This document shows positions 1 through 8,726 of a stretch of 64,000 nucleotides of DNA, one piece after another; positions within the stretch are counted from its first letter, which is position 1, and each line of letters begins with the position of its first letter. This DNA is from Rhizobium sp. Its GTDB lineage: Bacteria > Pseudomonadota > Alphaproteobacteria > Rhizobiales > Rhizobiaceae. Position numbers and translations under genes: made by a program. The DNA lies in assembly GCA_002796995.1 (NCBI GenBank), contig PEKW01000008.1:380241-444240 (forward strand), in the 5' to 3' direction. The notes under the pieces were generated by a model. It ran no database searches. It worked only from the letters and a program-made list of their open reading frames with translations, and was not told the origin of the DNA.

Positions 1-304
1 GCGCCTGTGTGGCGTGGCATGGTGGTAAGACCGGGTTGTCGAGGGTGTGCGGGCGTCCGCCGGCGAAGCCGGGCCCGCGTGAAAAATCCCCGGCAAGGGC
101 CGGCGCCGCAGAGAGGCCGAAGTCGCGGGGCAAAAACCGCCGAACGGGGCGCCTTCGGGTGTCATCTGATTTTTTTACCTTACGCGGCAGCCGGAGGCGC
201 CCCGTCCGCTCAGGTTCGACCTGGGCAAGAGAAAGTGACAGCGGAACCGGAGGGCATCAGGCCCGGCCGGCGCCTTCGGCTGGGCAAGAGGCCGGCCCCG
301 GGTC

Positions 305-350
305 GATCTCCCCCCTTGTGGGGGAGATGTCCGGCAGGACAGAGGGGGCG
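305..350 (+). repeat. Rhizobial intergenic palindromic repeat, copy 1
   Basis: The core is a palindrome, ATCTCCCC paired with GGGGAGAT, followed by a GTCCGGCAGGAC hairpin and a G-rich tail. The same unit recurs at 421-471 (inverted), 8503-8552 (inverted) and 8673-8720 (direct). It resembles the short mosaic or palindromic elements that are abundant between genes in Rhizobiales genomes. Confidence 0.75.
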
Positions 351-420
351 AGCTTGGTACGACGCGGAATGATGGCGCATCGTCTGCCTCGACCAAAGCC
401 CTCCCGTCCTCGCACGCAGT

Positions 421-471
421 CACCCCCCTCTGTCGGCTATGCCGACATCTCCCCCTCAAGGGGGGAGATCG
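421..471 (-). repeat. Rhizobial intergenic palindromic repeat, copy 2
   Basis: This is the reverse complement of the unit at 305-350. It has the CCCCCCTCTGTC tail, a GTCGGC/GCCGAC hairpin and the ATCTCCCCCT/AGGGGGGAGAT palindrome. It forms an inverted pair with copy 1, so the whole 305-471 segment could fold into one large cruciform or RNA structure. Confidence 0.75.
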
Positions 472-563
472 CCTGCCGGCCTCGGGCGCAGCCGCATGCC
501 TTCACACTGGTAATTTCCGGCGGTTTCCGCCATATAAGCCCGAAGATGTCGAGGAATGGTCAA

Positions 564-1475
564 ATGGCAGACATGGTCGAATTCGCGAAGATGAACGGGC
601 TTGGCAACGAGATCCTGGTCGTCGACATGCGCGGCCGCAAGGACAAGGTGACGCCGGAGGCCGCGATCGCGCTCGCCGCCGATCCGATCACCGCCTTCGA
701 CCAGATCATGGCGATCCACGATCCCAGGGCCGAGGGCACCGATGCCTGGATCGACATCATCAATTGCGATGGCACGCTGGCCCAGGCCTGCGGCAATGGC
801 ACGCGCTGCGTCGTGCAGGCGCTGTCGGCCGAAACCGGCCGCAAGACCTTCACATTCCAGACGCTTGCCGGCATCCTCAACGCCATCGAACACGAGGACG
901 GCCTGATCTCGGTCGACATGGGCAAGCCGGTCTTCGAATGGAACCGCATTCCGCTCGCGGAAGAATTCCACGACACCAGCCGCATCGAGCTGCAGATCGG
1001 CCCGATCGACGCGCCGATCCTGCATTCGCCCTCGGTCGCCTCGATGGGCAATCCGCACGCCATCTTCTGGGTCGACCGCGACCCGATGGACTACGAACTG
1101 GAACGCTTCGGACCGCTCCTGGAGAACCATCCGATGTTCCCGGAACGGGCCAATATCACGCTCGCCCAGGTGACCGGCAAGGACCGCCTGCGCACCCGCA
1201 CCTGGGAGCGCGGCGCCGGCCTGACGCTCGCCTGCGGTTCGGCCGCCTGCGCCGCCGGCGTCTCGGCCGCCCGCACCGGACGCACCGGCCGCAAGGTGAC
1301 GATCGACGTCGCCTCGAGCCCGAGCCGCCAGCCGCTGATCATCGAATGGCGCGAGCACAATGACCGCGTCGTCATGACCGGACCCGCCGAATGGGAATGG
1401 TCCGGCCGGCTCGACCCGGCCACCGGCGCCTTCGAACGCGATCCGGCCACCGCGGCTGGAGCCCAGGCTTCGTGA
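564..1475 (+). CDS. dapF: Diaminopimelate epimerase
   Basis: This 303-residue enzyme interconverts LL- and meso-diaminopimelate in lysine and peptidoglycan synthesis. Both active-site cysteine motifs of the family are present: ACGNGTRC (Cys76) and ACGSAAC (Cys224). The N-terminal MNGLGNE motif is also typical. The reading frame is open far upstream, but ATG 564 is chosen because it has a GAGGAA ribosome site at 551-556 and gives the usual family length. The TGA stop overlaps the GTG start of mtaB, which suggests translational coupling at the head of the dapF-mtaB-ftsY group. Confidence 0.95.
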   Translation: MADMVEFAKMNGLGNEILVVDMRGRKDKVTPEAAIALAADPITAFDQIMAIHDPRAEGTDAWIDIINCDGTLAQACGNGTRCVVQALSAETGRKTFTFQTLAGILNAIEHEDGLISVDMGKPVFEWNRIPLAEEFHDTSRIELQIGPIDAPILHSPSVASMGNPHAIFWVDRDPMDYELERFGPLLENHPMFPERANITLAQVTGKDRLRTRTWERGAGLTLACGSAACAAGVSAARTGRTGRKVTIDVASSPSRQPLIIEWREHNDRVVMTGPAEWEWSGRLDPATGAFERDPATAAGAQAS

Positions 1476-2746
1476 GCGGCATCGACGTCATCACCTTCGG
1501 CTGCCGGCTCAATACCTACGAGTCCGAAGTGATGAGGGCCGAGGCGGCCAAGGCCGGCCTCGACGACGCCATTCTCGTCAACACCTGCGCCGTGACCGGC
1601 GAGGCCGTGCGCCAGGCCCGCCAGGCGATCCGCCGCGCAAGGCGCGAGAATCCCAAGACCCGCATCATCGTCACCGGCTGCGCCGCCCAGACCGATGCGG
1701 CGGGCTTTGCCGCCATGCCCGAGGTCGATGCCGTGCTCGGCAACGAGGAGAAGCTGAAGGCCGACAACTATCGGGCCCTTCCCGATTTCGGTGTCGGAGC
1801 AGACGAGAAGCTGCGCGTCAACGACATCATGAGCGTCACGGAAACCGCGCCGCAGCTGGTCGGCCATATCGACGGCCATGTGCGCGCCTTCCTGCAGGTG
1901 CAGAACGGCTGCGACCACCGCTGCACCTTCTGCATCATCCCCTTCGGCCGCGGCAATTCCCGCTCGGTGCCGATGGGTGCCGTCGTCGACCAGGCCCGCA
2001 AACTGGTGGAGAACGGCTACCGGGAGGTGGTGCTGACCGGCGTCGATGCCACCAGCTACGGCGCCGACCTGCCGGGCCGCCCGACGCTCGGCCTGCTCGC
2101 CAAGACGCTGCTGAAGCAGATCCCGGAGATCGCCCGCCTGCGCCTCTCCTCGATCGACGGCATCGAGGCCGACCGCCATCTGTTCGACCTGATCGCCGAC
2201 GAGCCGCGCTTCATGCCGCATCTGCACCTCTCGCTGCAGCATGGCGACGACATGATCCTGAAGCGCATGAAGCGGCGCCATTCGCGCGCCGACGCGCTGG
2301 CCTTCGCCGAACAGGTCCGGCGCCTGCGTCCGCAGATCAGTTTCGGCGCCGACATGATCGCCGGCTTCCCGACCGAGACCGAGGAAATGGCGGAGAATTC
2401 CGCAAGCCTCGCCGACGCAATCGGCATCGCCCAGCTGCATGTCTTTCCCTACAGCCCGCGCCCCGGCACGCCGGCCGCCCGCATGCCGCAGCATGACCGC
2501 CGCCTCGTCAAGGAGCGCGCCGCACGGCTGCGCCAGACGGCGGAACGGCTGCAGGCGCGCCATCTGGCTTCCATGGTCGGCACGCGCCAGACCATCCTTG
2601 TCGAAATGACCGGGATGGCCCATACGGAAAACTTCACCCTCGTCGCGGCACCGGACCTTATCCCCCGCAGCCTCGTTACGGTGACGATCACCGGCCACAA
2701 CGGCCGGCATCTCGACATGCAACCGGCGACCGCCTCGGCCGCCTGA
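1472..2746 (+). CDS. mtaB: tRNA (N6-threonylcarbamoyladenosine-37) methylthiotransferase MtaB
   Basis: This radical-SAM methylthiotransferase (424 residues) converts t6A37 to ms2t6A37 in ANN-decoding tRNAs. It has an N-terminal UPF0004 domain with Cys residues in FGCRLN, NTCAV and GCAAQ. The radical-SAM CxxxCxxC motif follows (Cys147, Cys151, Cys154), then a C-terminal TRAM-like region. The GTG at 1472 overlaps the dapF stop (GTGA) and yields a normal N terminus beginning [10 protein letters not shown]; the longer frame upstream lies inside dapF. A 19-bp gap separates it from ftsY. MiaB is an alternative within the family, but the CRLN motif fits MtaB. Confidence 0.93.
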   Translation: MSGIDVITFGCRLNTYESEVMRAEAAKAGLDDAILVNTCAVTGEAVRQARQAIRRARRENPKTRIIVTGCAAQTDAAGFAAMPEVDAVLGNEEKLKADNYRALPDFGVGADEKLRVNDIMSVTETAPQLVGHIDGHVRAFLQVQNGCDHRCTFCIIPFGRGNSRSVPMGAVVDQARKLVENGYREVVLTGVDATSYGADLPGRPTLGLLAKTLLKQIPEIARLRLSSIDGIEADRHLFDLIADEPRFMPHLHLSLQHGDDMILKRMKRRHSRADALAFAEQVRRLRPQISFGADMIAGFPTETEEMAENSASLADAIGIAQLHVFPYSPRPGTPAARMPQHDRRLVKERAARLRQTAERLQARHLASMVGTRQTILVEMTGMAHTENFTLVAAPDLIPRSLVTVTITGHNGRHLDMQPATASAA

Positions 2747-2765
2747 CAGAACGGACAACAGCTTC

Positions 2766-4109
2766 ATGGCGCTCGGCTTCATCAAGAAAGTCTTCACCTT
2801 CGGCAAGGACAAGCCGGCGGCCGACCAGCCCGCGGAGAGCGAAGCCTTCGCCACCCTGGTGGACGATGCCGAGCGCATCGATGCCGGCGAGACGACCGAG
2901 GTGCCGCCTGAGGCCGCCGACCCGGTCGCGCCGCAGGTGATGGACACGGCCGGCGGCCCGGCGGCGGATGGAGCGGCGACCGAGCCGGTCGGCGATATCG
3001 CGGCGTCGCCGATCGAACCCGAGGCCGAAGAGCGGGAAGAAGCCGAAGAATTCCACCCGCAGCCCGAGCAGCCGGCCGACGTCACCCATGGCGAGCTGAC
3101 GCAGGATGCGGACAATGCCGTGACCCTGCCCAAGGGCTTCGCAACCACGGCATCCCTGCCCGAGCCGGCGCCCGAGACACCGGCCGCCAAGCTCTCCTGG
3201 TTCCAGCGCCTGCGCCAGGGCCTGGCCCGCACCTCCTCGCAGCTGACAGGCCAGATCGCCGCGCTCTTCACCAAGCGCAAGCTGGACGAAGACACGCTGG
3301 AGGAACTCGAAGATCTGCTGATCCAGGCCGATCTCGGCGTCGAGACCGCGATGCGCGTCACCGGCACCCTGTCGTCTGAGCGCTACGGCAAGGACGTGAC
3401 CGGCGAGGACGTCTCGCGCATCATGGCGGCCGAGATCACCAAGGTGCTGAAGCCGGTGGCAAAGCCGCTGGCGCTCGACCTCTCCCACAAGCCGCACGTC
3501 ATCCTCGTCGTCGGCGTCAACGGCACCGGCAAGACCACCACGATCGGCAAGCTCGCCGCCAAGCTCTCCGGCTCCGGCCTGAAGGTCATGCTGGCCGCCG
3601 GCGACACCTTCCGCGCCGCGGCGATCGAGCAGCTGAAGATCTGGGCCGACCGCACCGGCTCGACCTTCCTCGGCACCAAGCTCGGCGCCGACGCCGCGGG
3701 CCTTGCCTATGACGCGTTCGAAAAGGCACGCGCCGACAAGGCCGACGTGCTGATCATCGACACCGCAGGGCGGCTGCAAAACAAGACGGAGCTGATGGCC
3801 GAGCTGGAAAAGATCGTCCGCGTGCTCGGCAAGCTCGATCCGGATGCGCCGCACACCGTGCTGCAGACGCTCGATGCGACCACCGGGCAGAACGCCATGA
3901 ACCAGGTCGAGATCTTCCGCAACATCGCCGGCGTCAACGGCCTGATCATGACCAAGCTCGACGGCACGGCGCGCGGCGGCATCCTCGTCGCCATCGCCGC
4001 CAAGCACAAGCTGCCGGTCTATTTCATCGGCGTGGGCGAAGGCATCGACGACCTCGAACCCTTCGAGGCCGAGGATTTCGCCAATGCCATTGCCGGCCTT
4101 CCCCACTGA
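2766..4109 (+). CDS. ftsY: Signal recognition particle receptor FtsY
   Basis: This SRP-receptor GTPase (447 residues) docks ribosome-nascent-chain-SRP complexes at the inner membrane. Residues 1-140 are an acidic, Ala/Glu/Pro-rich A domain typical of Gram-negative FtsY. The NG domain follows, with [10 protein letters not shown] at about 249-258 (G1), DTFRAAA, the DTAGR motif and [10 protein letters not shown]. Its place between dapF-mtaB and yciB is a common alphaproteobacterial arrangement. The A domain is low complexity and expected to vary between species. Confidence 0.96.
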   Translation: MALGFIKKVFTFGKDKPAADQPAESEAFATLVDDAERIDAGETTEVPPEAADPVAPQVMDTAGGPAADGAATEPVGDIAASPIEPEAEEREEAEEFHPQPEQPADVTHGELTQDADNAVTLPKGFATTASLPEPAPETPAAKLSWFQRLRQGLARTSSQLTGQIAALFTKRKLDEDTLEELEDLLIQADLGVETAMRVTGTLSSERYGKDVTGEDVSRIMAAEITKVLKPVAKPLALDLSHKPHVILVVGVNGTGKTTTIGKLAAKLSGSGLKVMLAAGDTFRAAAIEQLKIWADRTGSTFLGTKLGADAAGLAYDAFEKARADKADVLIIDTAGRLQNKTELMAELEKIVRVLGKLDPDAPHTVLQTLDATTGQNAMNQVEIFRNIAGVNGLIMTKLDGTARGGILVAIAAKHKLPVYFIGVGEGIDDLEPFEAEDFANAIAGLPH

Positions 4110-4162
4110 GCTGCAGCCTTGAGCGGCAAGCGGCACAGAACAACGAATCGAGAGACGAACCG

Positions 4163-4825
4163 ATGAGCAATATCGAAAGCGACACCAAGCCGACGACCGA
4201 GGAGCGCCACCATCCGCTCTTGAAGATGGCGCTGGAGATCGGGCCGCTCATGGTCTTCTTCTTCGGCAACCTGCGCGGCGAGTGGCTGGCCAAGACCTTC
4301 CCGGCGCTGACCGCGGTCGGCGGCCCGCTGCTGATCGCCACCGCGCTCTTCATGGTTGCGACCGTGATCTCGCTGATCGTCTCGAAGATCGTCTTCAAGC
4401 ACCTGCCGATCATGCCCTTCGTCTCGGGCATCGTCGTCATGGTGTTCGGCTCCCTGTCGATCTGGCTGCAGGACGAAACCTTCATCAAGATGAAGCCGAC
4501 CATCGTCAACACGCTGTTCGGCGTGGTGCTGCTCGGCGGCCTGTTCTTCGGCAAGTCCCTGCTCGGCTACGTCTTCAACGCGGCTTTCCAGCTCGACGCC
4601 GAGGGCTGGCGCAAGCTGACGCTGCGCTGGGGCATCTTCTTTCTGTTCCTCGCCGTCCTGAACGAGGTCGTCTGGCGCAATTTCTCCGACGCCGTCTGGG
4701 TCAATTTCAAGGTCTGGGGCACCATGCCGATCACCATCCTGTTCACGCTCGCCCAGATGCCGCTGATCATGCGCCACTCGCTTGAAACTGACGCCCAGAC
4801 GAAAAACGGGGGCAAGGCCGAATGA
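4163..4825 (+). CDS. yciB: Inner membrane septation protein A (YciB/IspZ family)
   Basis: This 220-residue multi-spanning membrane protein is of the YciB/IspZ family, which is linked to cell-envelope integrity and septation. About five to six hydrophobic helices are visible ([14 protein letters not shown], the [15 protein letters not shown] region, [50 protein letters not shown]). The FFFGN and NEVVWRN motifs are characteristic of the family. The stop overlaps the next start as ATGA, so it is coupled to the DUF2585 gene. Its molecular function is not well defined. Confidence 0.92.
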   Translation: MSNIESDTKPTTEERHHPLLKMALEIGPLMVFFFGNLRGEWLAKTFPALTAVGGPLLIATALFMVATVISLIVSKIVFKHLPIMPFVSGIVVMVFGSLSIWLQDETFIKMKPTIVNTLFGVVLLGGLFFGKSLLGYVFNAAFQLDAEGWRKLTLRWGIFFLFLAVLNEVVWRNFSDAVWVNFKVWGTMPITILFTLAQMPLIMRHSLETDAQTKNGGKAE

Positions 4826-5415
4826 GCGACCGTCCCGTGACGCTTGCGGCCGACGACCGCGCCACGCGCTTCTGGCTGGTCGCGGCCGCCGCCTTCCTGA
4901 TCGTGCAGATCGTCACGCTGGCGCTGATGGGCCGCATTCCGATCTGTGAATGCGGCTACGTCAAGCTGTTCGAGCCGGGCGTCAACACCGCCGGCAATTC
5001 GCAGCACATTTCCGACTGGTACACGCCGTCGCACATCATCCACGGCTTCCTGTTCTACTGGCTGGCCATCGTCGTCCTGCCCCGCGCCTCGTTCGGCGCA
5101 CGGCTGACGCTCGCCGTCGTTATCGAGGCGGCCTGGGAACTGCTGGAAAATTCGCCGATCATCATCGACCGCTACCGCACCGCGACCATGGCGATCGGCT
5201 ATCAGGGCGACAGCATCCTCAACTCGGCGATGGACACGGTCGCCATGGTTCTCGGCTTCCTGTTCGCCGCCCGCGCTCCGGTCTGGCTGACGGTTGTGCT
5301 CGCCATCGGCTTCGAGGTCGCAACCGCCATCGTCATCCGCGACAATCTGACGCTCAACGTGCTGATGCTGGTCTGGCCGCTCGACGCGGTCCGCGAATGG
5401 CAGGCGGCGCTGTAA
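4822..5415 (+). CDS. DUF2585/UPF0314 membrane protein
   Basis: This 197-residue protein matches the rhizobial UPF0314/DUF2585 family, which has no established biochemical role. A first hydrophobic helix lies at about residues 13-36. A conserved-looking central segment carries [10 protein letters not shown] and [18 protein letters not shown], and further helices lie toward the C terminus. The ATG overlaps the yciB stop by four bases, so the two are probably co-translated. It is the last gene of the rightward dapF group and ends four bases before the convergent higA. Confidence 0.85.
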   Translation: MSDRPVTLAADDRATRFWLVAAAAFLIVQIVTLALMGRIPICECGYVKLFEPGVNTAGNSQHISDWYTPSHIIHGFLFYWLAIVVLPRASFGARLTLAVVIEAAWELLENSPIIIDRYRTATMAIGYQGDSILNSAMDTVAMVLGFLFAARAPVWLTVVLAIGFEVATAIVIRDNLTLNVLMLVWPLDAVREWQAAL

Positions 5416-5419
5416 GCGC

Positions 5420-5719
5420 TCAGGCCGCTTCCATCTCCGGAATCTGAGCCAGTTCCGACTCGAGCGCCAGGCCCTCGCGCTTCAGGTCGTAATTGGCCTG
5501 AAGGTTGAGCCAATATTCCGGGCTCGTCTTGAAGAACTTCGCCAGGCGCAGCGCGGTATCGGCGCTGATGCCGATCTTCTCGGCGACGATCCGCTCAAGC
5601 CGCGTCCGCGGCACCCGCAGCTTCTTGGCCAGCGCATAGGCGGTCATGTCGAGCGGTTCGAGATAGAGTTCGCGCAGGATCTCACCGGGATGAATGGCGG
5701 GTGCCTTGCTGATGGTCAT
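5420..5719 (-). CDS. higA: HigA-family antitoxin (XRE HTH)
   Basis: This 99-residue antitoxin begins KAPAIHPGEILRELYLEPLDM, the hallmark of HigA/VapI addiction-module antitoxins. A helix-turn-helix is centred on the ALAKKLRVPRTRLERIV and SADTALRLAKFF helices, followed by SPEYWLNLQ. It should neutralise HigB and bind the operator upstream of higB. It lies 30 bp downstream of the toxin gene, the usual toxin-first order of hig loci. Confidence 0.93.
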   Translation of the reverse strand: MTISKAPAIHPGEILRELYLEPLDMTAYALAKKLRVPRTRLERIVAEKIGISADTALRLAKFFKTSPEYWLNLQANYDLKREGLALESELAQIPEMEAA

Positions 5720-5749
5720 CTTCGATCTCCCGGCCGATGAACGATCGGC

Positions 5750-6031
5750 TCAATGATAATCCGTGATCTCGACGTGCTCAGGGCCTGCCTCTATCCAGAC
5801 GAAGCCGATGCGCCACTGGTTGTTGATGCGGATCGAATACTGCCCCTGCCGATCCCCCGAAAGCTTCTCGAGGCGGTTGCCGGGCGGCGAACGAAGGTCG
5901 TTGAGGTCCTTGGCCGCATCGAGCAGGACAAGCAATTGTTGCGCCCGGCGAACGAGATCCGCAGGAAAGCCCTTCCGCACGGATCCGTCGTCAATCGAAC
6001 GGGTCAATTTGTCCCTGAACGAACGGATCAT
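5750..6031 (-). CDS. higB: HigB-family toxin (RelE superfamily mRNA interferase)
   Basis: This 93-residue basic protein is of the HigB/RelE fold. It starts MIRSFRDK, has the RLEKLSGDRQGQYSIRINNQWRI segment that carries the family's conserved Arg/Tyr/Trp positions, and ends VEITDYH. HigB toxins cleave mRNA on the ribosome. The ribosome site GGAGGG lies six bases upstream on the minus strand (6038-6043), and a strong promoter and operator lie just beyond. It appears full-length and intact. Confidence 0.93.
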   Translation of the reverse strand: MIRSFRDKLTRSIDDGSVRKGFPADLVRRAQQLLVLLDAAKDLNDLRSPPGNRLEKLSGDRQGQYSIRINNQWRIGFVWIEAGPEHVEITDYH

Positions 6032-6046
6032 CGACCGCCCTCCAGA

Positions 6047-6079
6047 TTGGTATCATAGAGAGATACCAACAAAAGTCAA
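6047..6079 (-). promoter_or_regulatory. higBA promoter with overlapping HigA operator
   Basis: Reading the minus strand, a -35 box TTGACT (6079-6074) and a -10 box TATGAT (6057-6052) are separated by 16 bp. A perfect 8-bp inverted repeat, TTGGTATC (6047-6054) and GATACCAA (6062-6069) with a 7-bp spacer, covers the -10 box and part of the spacer. This is the expected architecture for HigA autorepression. The promoter call comes from sequence and the repressor assignment is inference. Confidence 0.8.
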
Positions 6080-6105
6080 TCGCACGTATATGGAGGGACA
6101 CAGGC

Positions 6106-6705
6106 TCAGGAGCCTGCGAGTGCCTTTTCGATGGCCGGGTAAAGACCGGTCTCGAGCGATTGCGGATCGAAGGGGCCGACCCGCTTGTAGACGATCGTGC
6201 CGTCGGCGGCGACGAGATAGCTTTCCGGGATGCCGTAGACGCCCCAGTCGATCGCCGCCTTGCCGTTCGGGTCGACGCCGATGGCCTTGTAGGGATTGCC
6301 GAGTTCGCCGAGGAAACGCAGCGCGTTGTCCTGCCTATCCTTGTAGTTGATGCCGACGACATTGAGTCGCGGATCCTGGGACAGTTCCTTGAGGATCGGA
6401 TGCTCCTGCCGGCACGGCACGCACCAGGAAGCAAAGACATTGACGAGCGTCAGCTTGCCGGCGATCGCCTCGGAGGTCAGCGCCTGGGTATTCGAGCCGT
6501 CGAGCGCCGGCATGGCGAGCGCCGGCGCGCGGGTGCCGATCAGCGCCGAGGGCAGGTCGGAGACGTTCTTGCCGTTGACCTCCTGGTCGTAGAGCATCTT
6601 GCCCGCCGTCCCGGCGAAGACGGCGAAGATCGCCAGCGGGATGACGGCCAGCATGTATCGCCCGATACCGCGGCGGGCGGCGTCCTTGGTCTCGATCTCG
6701 CTCAT
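6106..6705 (-). CDS. ccmG: Cytochrome c maturation thiol-disulfide oxidoreductase CcmG/CycY (DsbE)
   Basis: This periplasmic, membrane-anchored thioredoxin-like protein of 199 residues reduces apocytochrome c (or CcmH) during haem attachment. An N-terminal signal anchor lies at about residues 17-34. The redox centre is W94-C95-V-P-C98 in a thioredoxin fold, and the [11 protein letters not shown] segment carries the cis-proline loop. Its ATG overlaps the stop of ccmD (ATGA). It is the last gene of the ccmABCDG run, and no ccmEFH genes are in the window. Confidence 0.94.
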   Translation of the reverse strand: MSEIETKDAARRGIGRYMLAVIPLAIFAVFAGTAGKMLYDQEVNGKNVSDLPSALIGTRAPALAMPALDGSNTQALTSEAIAGKLTLVNVFASWCVPCRQEHPILKELSQDPRLNVVGINYKDRQDNALRFLGELGNPYKAIGVDPNGKAAIDWGVYGIPESYLVAADGTIVYKRVGPFDPQSLETGLYPAIEKALAGS

Positions 6706-6875
6706 TCGGAAGCCCCCGATCCGGACGTGGCCGAGCGGCGGCGGATGCCGGCCGCTTCCAGCGCCTTCAGTTCCGCCTGGCGGGCGCGGCCGTCGAGCCA
6801 GGTCCAGCCGATCAGGGCAAGGACGATCACCGCACTGATACCGTAGGAAAGATAGATGTAGAAGGCGTGGCTCAC
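6702..6875 (-). CDS. ccmD: Haem exporter accessory protein CcmD
   Basis: This 57-residue protein has a single membrane helix ([21 protein letters not shown]) followed by a charged cytoplasmic tail ([18 protein letters not shown]), the standard CcmD pattern. It starts with GTG at 6875, overlapping the ccmC stop (GTGA), and its stop overlaps the ccmG start. CcmD stabilises the CcmABC complex and helps release holo-CcmE. It is short and shares its frame with a longer spurious open frame, so it is easily missed. Confidence 0.9.
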   Translation of the reverse strand: MSHAFYIYLSYGISAVIVLALIGWTWLDGRARQAELKALEAAGIRRRSATSGSGASE

Positions 6876-7639
6876 GATGCGACCTCCCGGCCGGCCATGC
6901 GGGCTGCCATGCGGCGTTGCGTGGCGATCCGGCGGCGCCAAATCTCGTTGCGCATCGCCATCAGGTGCAGCGTGAAGAACAGCAGCGTGAACGCGATCGC
7001 CATGATCAGCAGCGGCCAGAGGAATTCCGGATCGATGGTCGGGCCGTCCATGCGCATCACGCTGGCCGGCTGGTGCAGCGTATTCCACCACTCGACCGAG
7101 AACTTGATGATCGGGATGTTGACGAAGCCGACGAGGATCAGCACGGCGCTGAGACGGGCGGCCTTCGAGGCGTCGTCCATGGCGCGGTTGAGTGCGATCA
7201 GCCCGAGATACATGAGGAAGAGCACGAAGACCGAGGTGAGCCGCGCGTCCCAGACCCACCAGGTGCCCCACATCGGCTTGCCCCAGAGCGAACCCGTGAT
7301 CAGCGCGATCAGCGTGAAGGCGGCGCCGAGCGGAGCGGCGGCCTTGTGGCTGACATCGGCGAGTGGATGGCGCCAGACCAGCGTGCCGATCGCCGAGATC
7401 GCCATGACCGAATAGCACATCATCGACAGCCAGGCCGCCGGCACGTGGATGTACATGATCCGCACCGTCTCGCCCTGCTGGTAGTCGCCTTCGGTGTTGA
7501 AGCTCATGTAGAGCCCGACGGCAAAGAGCAGCGCGGTGATGGTCGAAAGCCACGGCAGGATGCGGCCGGACAGCGCCAGAAACCGGGTCGGATTGGCGAG
7601 TTCGCTGAACTTTGAAAGGGCAAGATTCATAGTGTTCAT
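6872..7639 (-). CDS. ccmC: Haem ABC transporter permease CcmC
   Basis: This 255-residue member of the haem-handling protein family delivers haem to the chaperone CcmE. The periplasmic tryptophan-rich WD motif is at residues 124-131 (WGTWWVWD). A conserved His lies in IMYIHVP (His65) and a second in the C-terminal [10 protein letters not shown] loop. About six transmembrane helices are evident. It is coupled to ccmD by a 4-bp overlap. An alternative Met four codons downstream (MNLALS) is possible. Confidence 0.95.
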   Translation of the reverse strand: MNTMNLALSKFSELANPTRFLALSGRILPWLSTITALLFAVGLYMSFNTEGDYQQGETVRIMYIHVPAAWLSMMCYSVMAISAIGTLVWRHPLADVSHKAAAPLGAAFTLIALITGSLWGKPMWGTWWVWDARLTSVFVLFLMYLGLIALNRAMDDASKAARLSAVLILVGFVNIPIIKFSVEWWNTLHQPASVMRMDGPTIDPEFLWPLLIMAIAFTLLFFTLHLMAMRNEIWRRRIATQRRMAARMAGREVAS

Positions 7640-7684
7640 GGAATGCTTCTAACCTGAGAGCGGTCGCACTGCAATTGATCCCGG

Positions 7685-8344
7685 TCAATCCGAGGCGCTG
7701 CGCAGCGCCAGCGCCGCGCCCAGCGGACCGATGACCGCGAAGAACAGCGTGATGGCGATCAGAAACAGGAAGGGCGGCATAAATGGGGCGGGATCCTCGA
7801 CGGCCGCATAGGATGCGCTGACCCCGAAGATCAGCACCGGAATGGCGAGCGGCAGGACGAGGATCGACACCAGAAGACCGCCGCGCGGCAGCGCCACGGC
7901 GACGGCAGCACCCGCCGCACCGATGAAGGTGATCGCCGGCGAACCGACGAGCAGCGTCAGCATGACGGCACCGATCGCCACCTCGTTCATGTTCATGAAC
8001 AGGCCGAGCAGCGGCGAGGCGATGACCAGCGGCAGGCTGGTCGCCACCCAGTGCGCCAGGCACTTGACGAAGACGGTGAGCACCAGCGGCGTTTCCTGCA
8101 TCAGGATCAGGTCCAGCGACCCATCGTCGCGCTCCGCCTGGAACAGCCGGTCGAGGCCGAGCAGCGCCGCGAGCAGCGCACCGATCCAGACGATCGCCGG
8201 GCCGATGCGCGACAGAAGGTTGAGGTCCGGCCCGACGCCGAAGGGAATGACGGCAACCACAGTCATGAAGAACAGAACCCCGATCAGGGCCCCGCCTCCG
8301 GCACGCACGGAGAGCTTCAGGTCGCGGAGGAAGAGGGCGATCAT
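7685..8344 (-). CDS. ccmB: Haem exporter permease CcmB
   Basis: This integral membrane permease of 219 residues forms the CcmAB(C)D ABC complex. It starts [17 protein letters not shown] and has the [14 protein letters not shown] motif of CcmB, then about six hydrophobic segments. The reading frame is open further upstream into repeats, but Met at 8344 gives the family's usual length and N terminus. A 45-bp gap separates it from ccmC. It is separated from ccmA by about 380 bp of repeats. Confidence 0.94.
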   Translation of the reverse strand: MIALFLRDLKLSVRAGGGALIGVLFFMTVVAVIPFGVGPDLNLLSRIGPAIVWIGALLAALLGLDRLFQAERDDGSLDLILMQETPLVLTVFVKCLAHWVATSLPLVIASPLLGLFMNMNEVAIGAVMLTLLVGSPAITFIGAAGAAVAVALPRGGLLVSILVLPLAIPVLIFGVSASYAAVEDPAPFMPPFLFLIAITLFFAVIGPLGAALALRSASD

Positions 8345-8362
8345 GCGGAAACACCTTGGGAA

Positions 8363-8478
8363 TTGCCCCTCACCTTGGCCCTCTTTCCGCGAGCGGGGAG
8401 AGGGAAGCGGAGACGTTGCTGCGACCGCCCTTCTCCCCGCTTGCGGGGAGAAGATGCCGGCAGGCGGATGAGGGGCAA
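8363..8478. repeat. 116-bp element with terminal inverted repeats
   Basis: It is bounded by TTGCCCCTCA (8363-8372) and TGAGGGGCAA (8469-8478), a perfect 10-bp inverted pair. Internally it has a strong hairpin, CTTCTCCCCGC (8430-8440) with GCGGGGAGAAG (8443-8453). This matches the general form of rhizobial intergenic mosaic elements. It has no coding capacity of its own. Confidence 0.7.
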
Positions 8479-8502
8479 GTTCGGATTGGCAATCGTGTCG
8501 GG

Positions 8503-8552
8503 ACACCCCCCTCTGTCGCTTCGCGACATCTCCCCCTCAAGGGGGGAGATCG
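8503..8552 (-). repeat. Rhizobial intergenic palindromic repeat, copy 3
   Basis: It has the same organisation as the unit at 421-471: a CCCCCCTCTGTC tail, a TCGC/GCGA hairpin and the ATCTCCCCCT/AGGGGGGAGAT palindrome. Confidence 0.75.
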
Positions 8553-8672
8553 GAACCTCGTGGCCGATCAAGAGGTCCCTCTCGGCGATCGATTGCCCGG
8601 GAACGATTGACTGCCGCAGGAGGTCATCCAAGAGAGGCATGCTGAATGAGAGACCGCGCGTGCCGTTTATCC

Positions 8673-8720
8673 AATCTCCCCCCTTGAGGGGGAGATGCCC
8701 GGCAGGGCAAAGGGGGGGCA
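8673..8720 (+). repeat. Rhizobial intergenic palindromic repeat, copy 4
   Basis: It has the same orientation and core as the unit at 305-350 (ATCTCCCCCC/GGGGGAGAT, then a GCCCGGCAGGGC hairpin and a G-run). It pairs in inverted orientation with copy 3. Confidence 0.75.
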
Positions 8721-8726
8721 GCCTCA

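Larger units (their letters stand above)
1..563. other. Non-coding region upstream of dapF
   Basis: No convincing protein gene is seen here. The open frames on both strands run through repeats and lack ribosome sites and family resemblance; the apparent long N-terminal extension of dapF is part of this. The region contains a 15-bp inverted repeat with one mismatch (144-158 with 191-205) whose loop carries a T-run at 170-176. It also contains two oppositely oriented copies of a palindromic repeat at 305-350 and 421-471. The first 140 bases are G/C rich and could belong to a structured RNA, but I recognise no SRP RNA, RNase P, tmRNA or tRNA signature. Confidence 0.6.
8345..8726. other. Repeat-filled spacer between ccmA and ccmB
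   Basis: No gene is seen; open frames here are repeat translations. The spacer holds a 116-bp element with 10-bp terminal inverted repeats (8363-8478) and two oppositely oriented copies of the palindromic unit also found at 305-471. It interrupts what would otherwise be a tight ccmAB operon and may affect readthrough or RNA stability. Confidence 0.75.

Noticed and set aside
205-235. tRNA T-arm-like sequence CAGGTTCGACCTGGGC
   Set aside because: No matching acceptor, D-arm or anticodon arms are found around it.
9-563. N-terminal extension of the dapF frame
   Set aside because: It translates the palindromic repeats, has no ribosome site, and DapF family length fits the start at 564.
1091-3367. 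758-codon open frame on the minus strand antisense to dapF, mtaB and ftsY
   Set aside because: It is a GC-rich shadow frame of low complexity, with no family resemblance, and fully overlaps well-supported genes.
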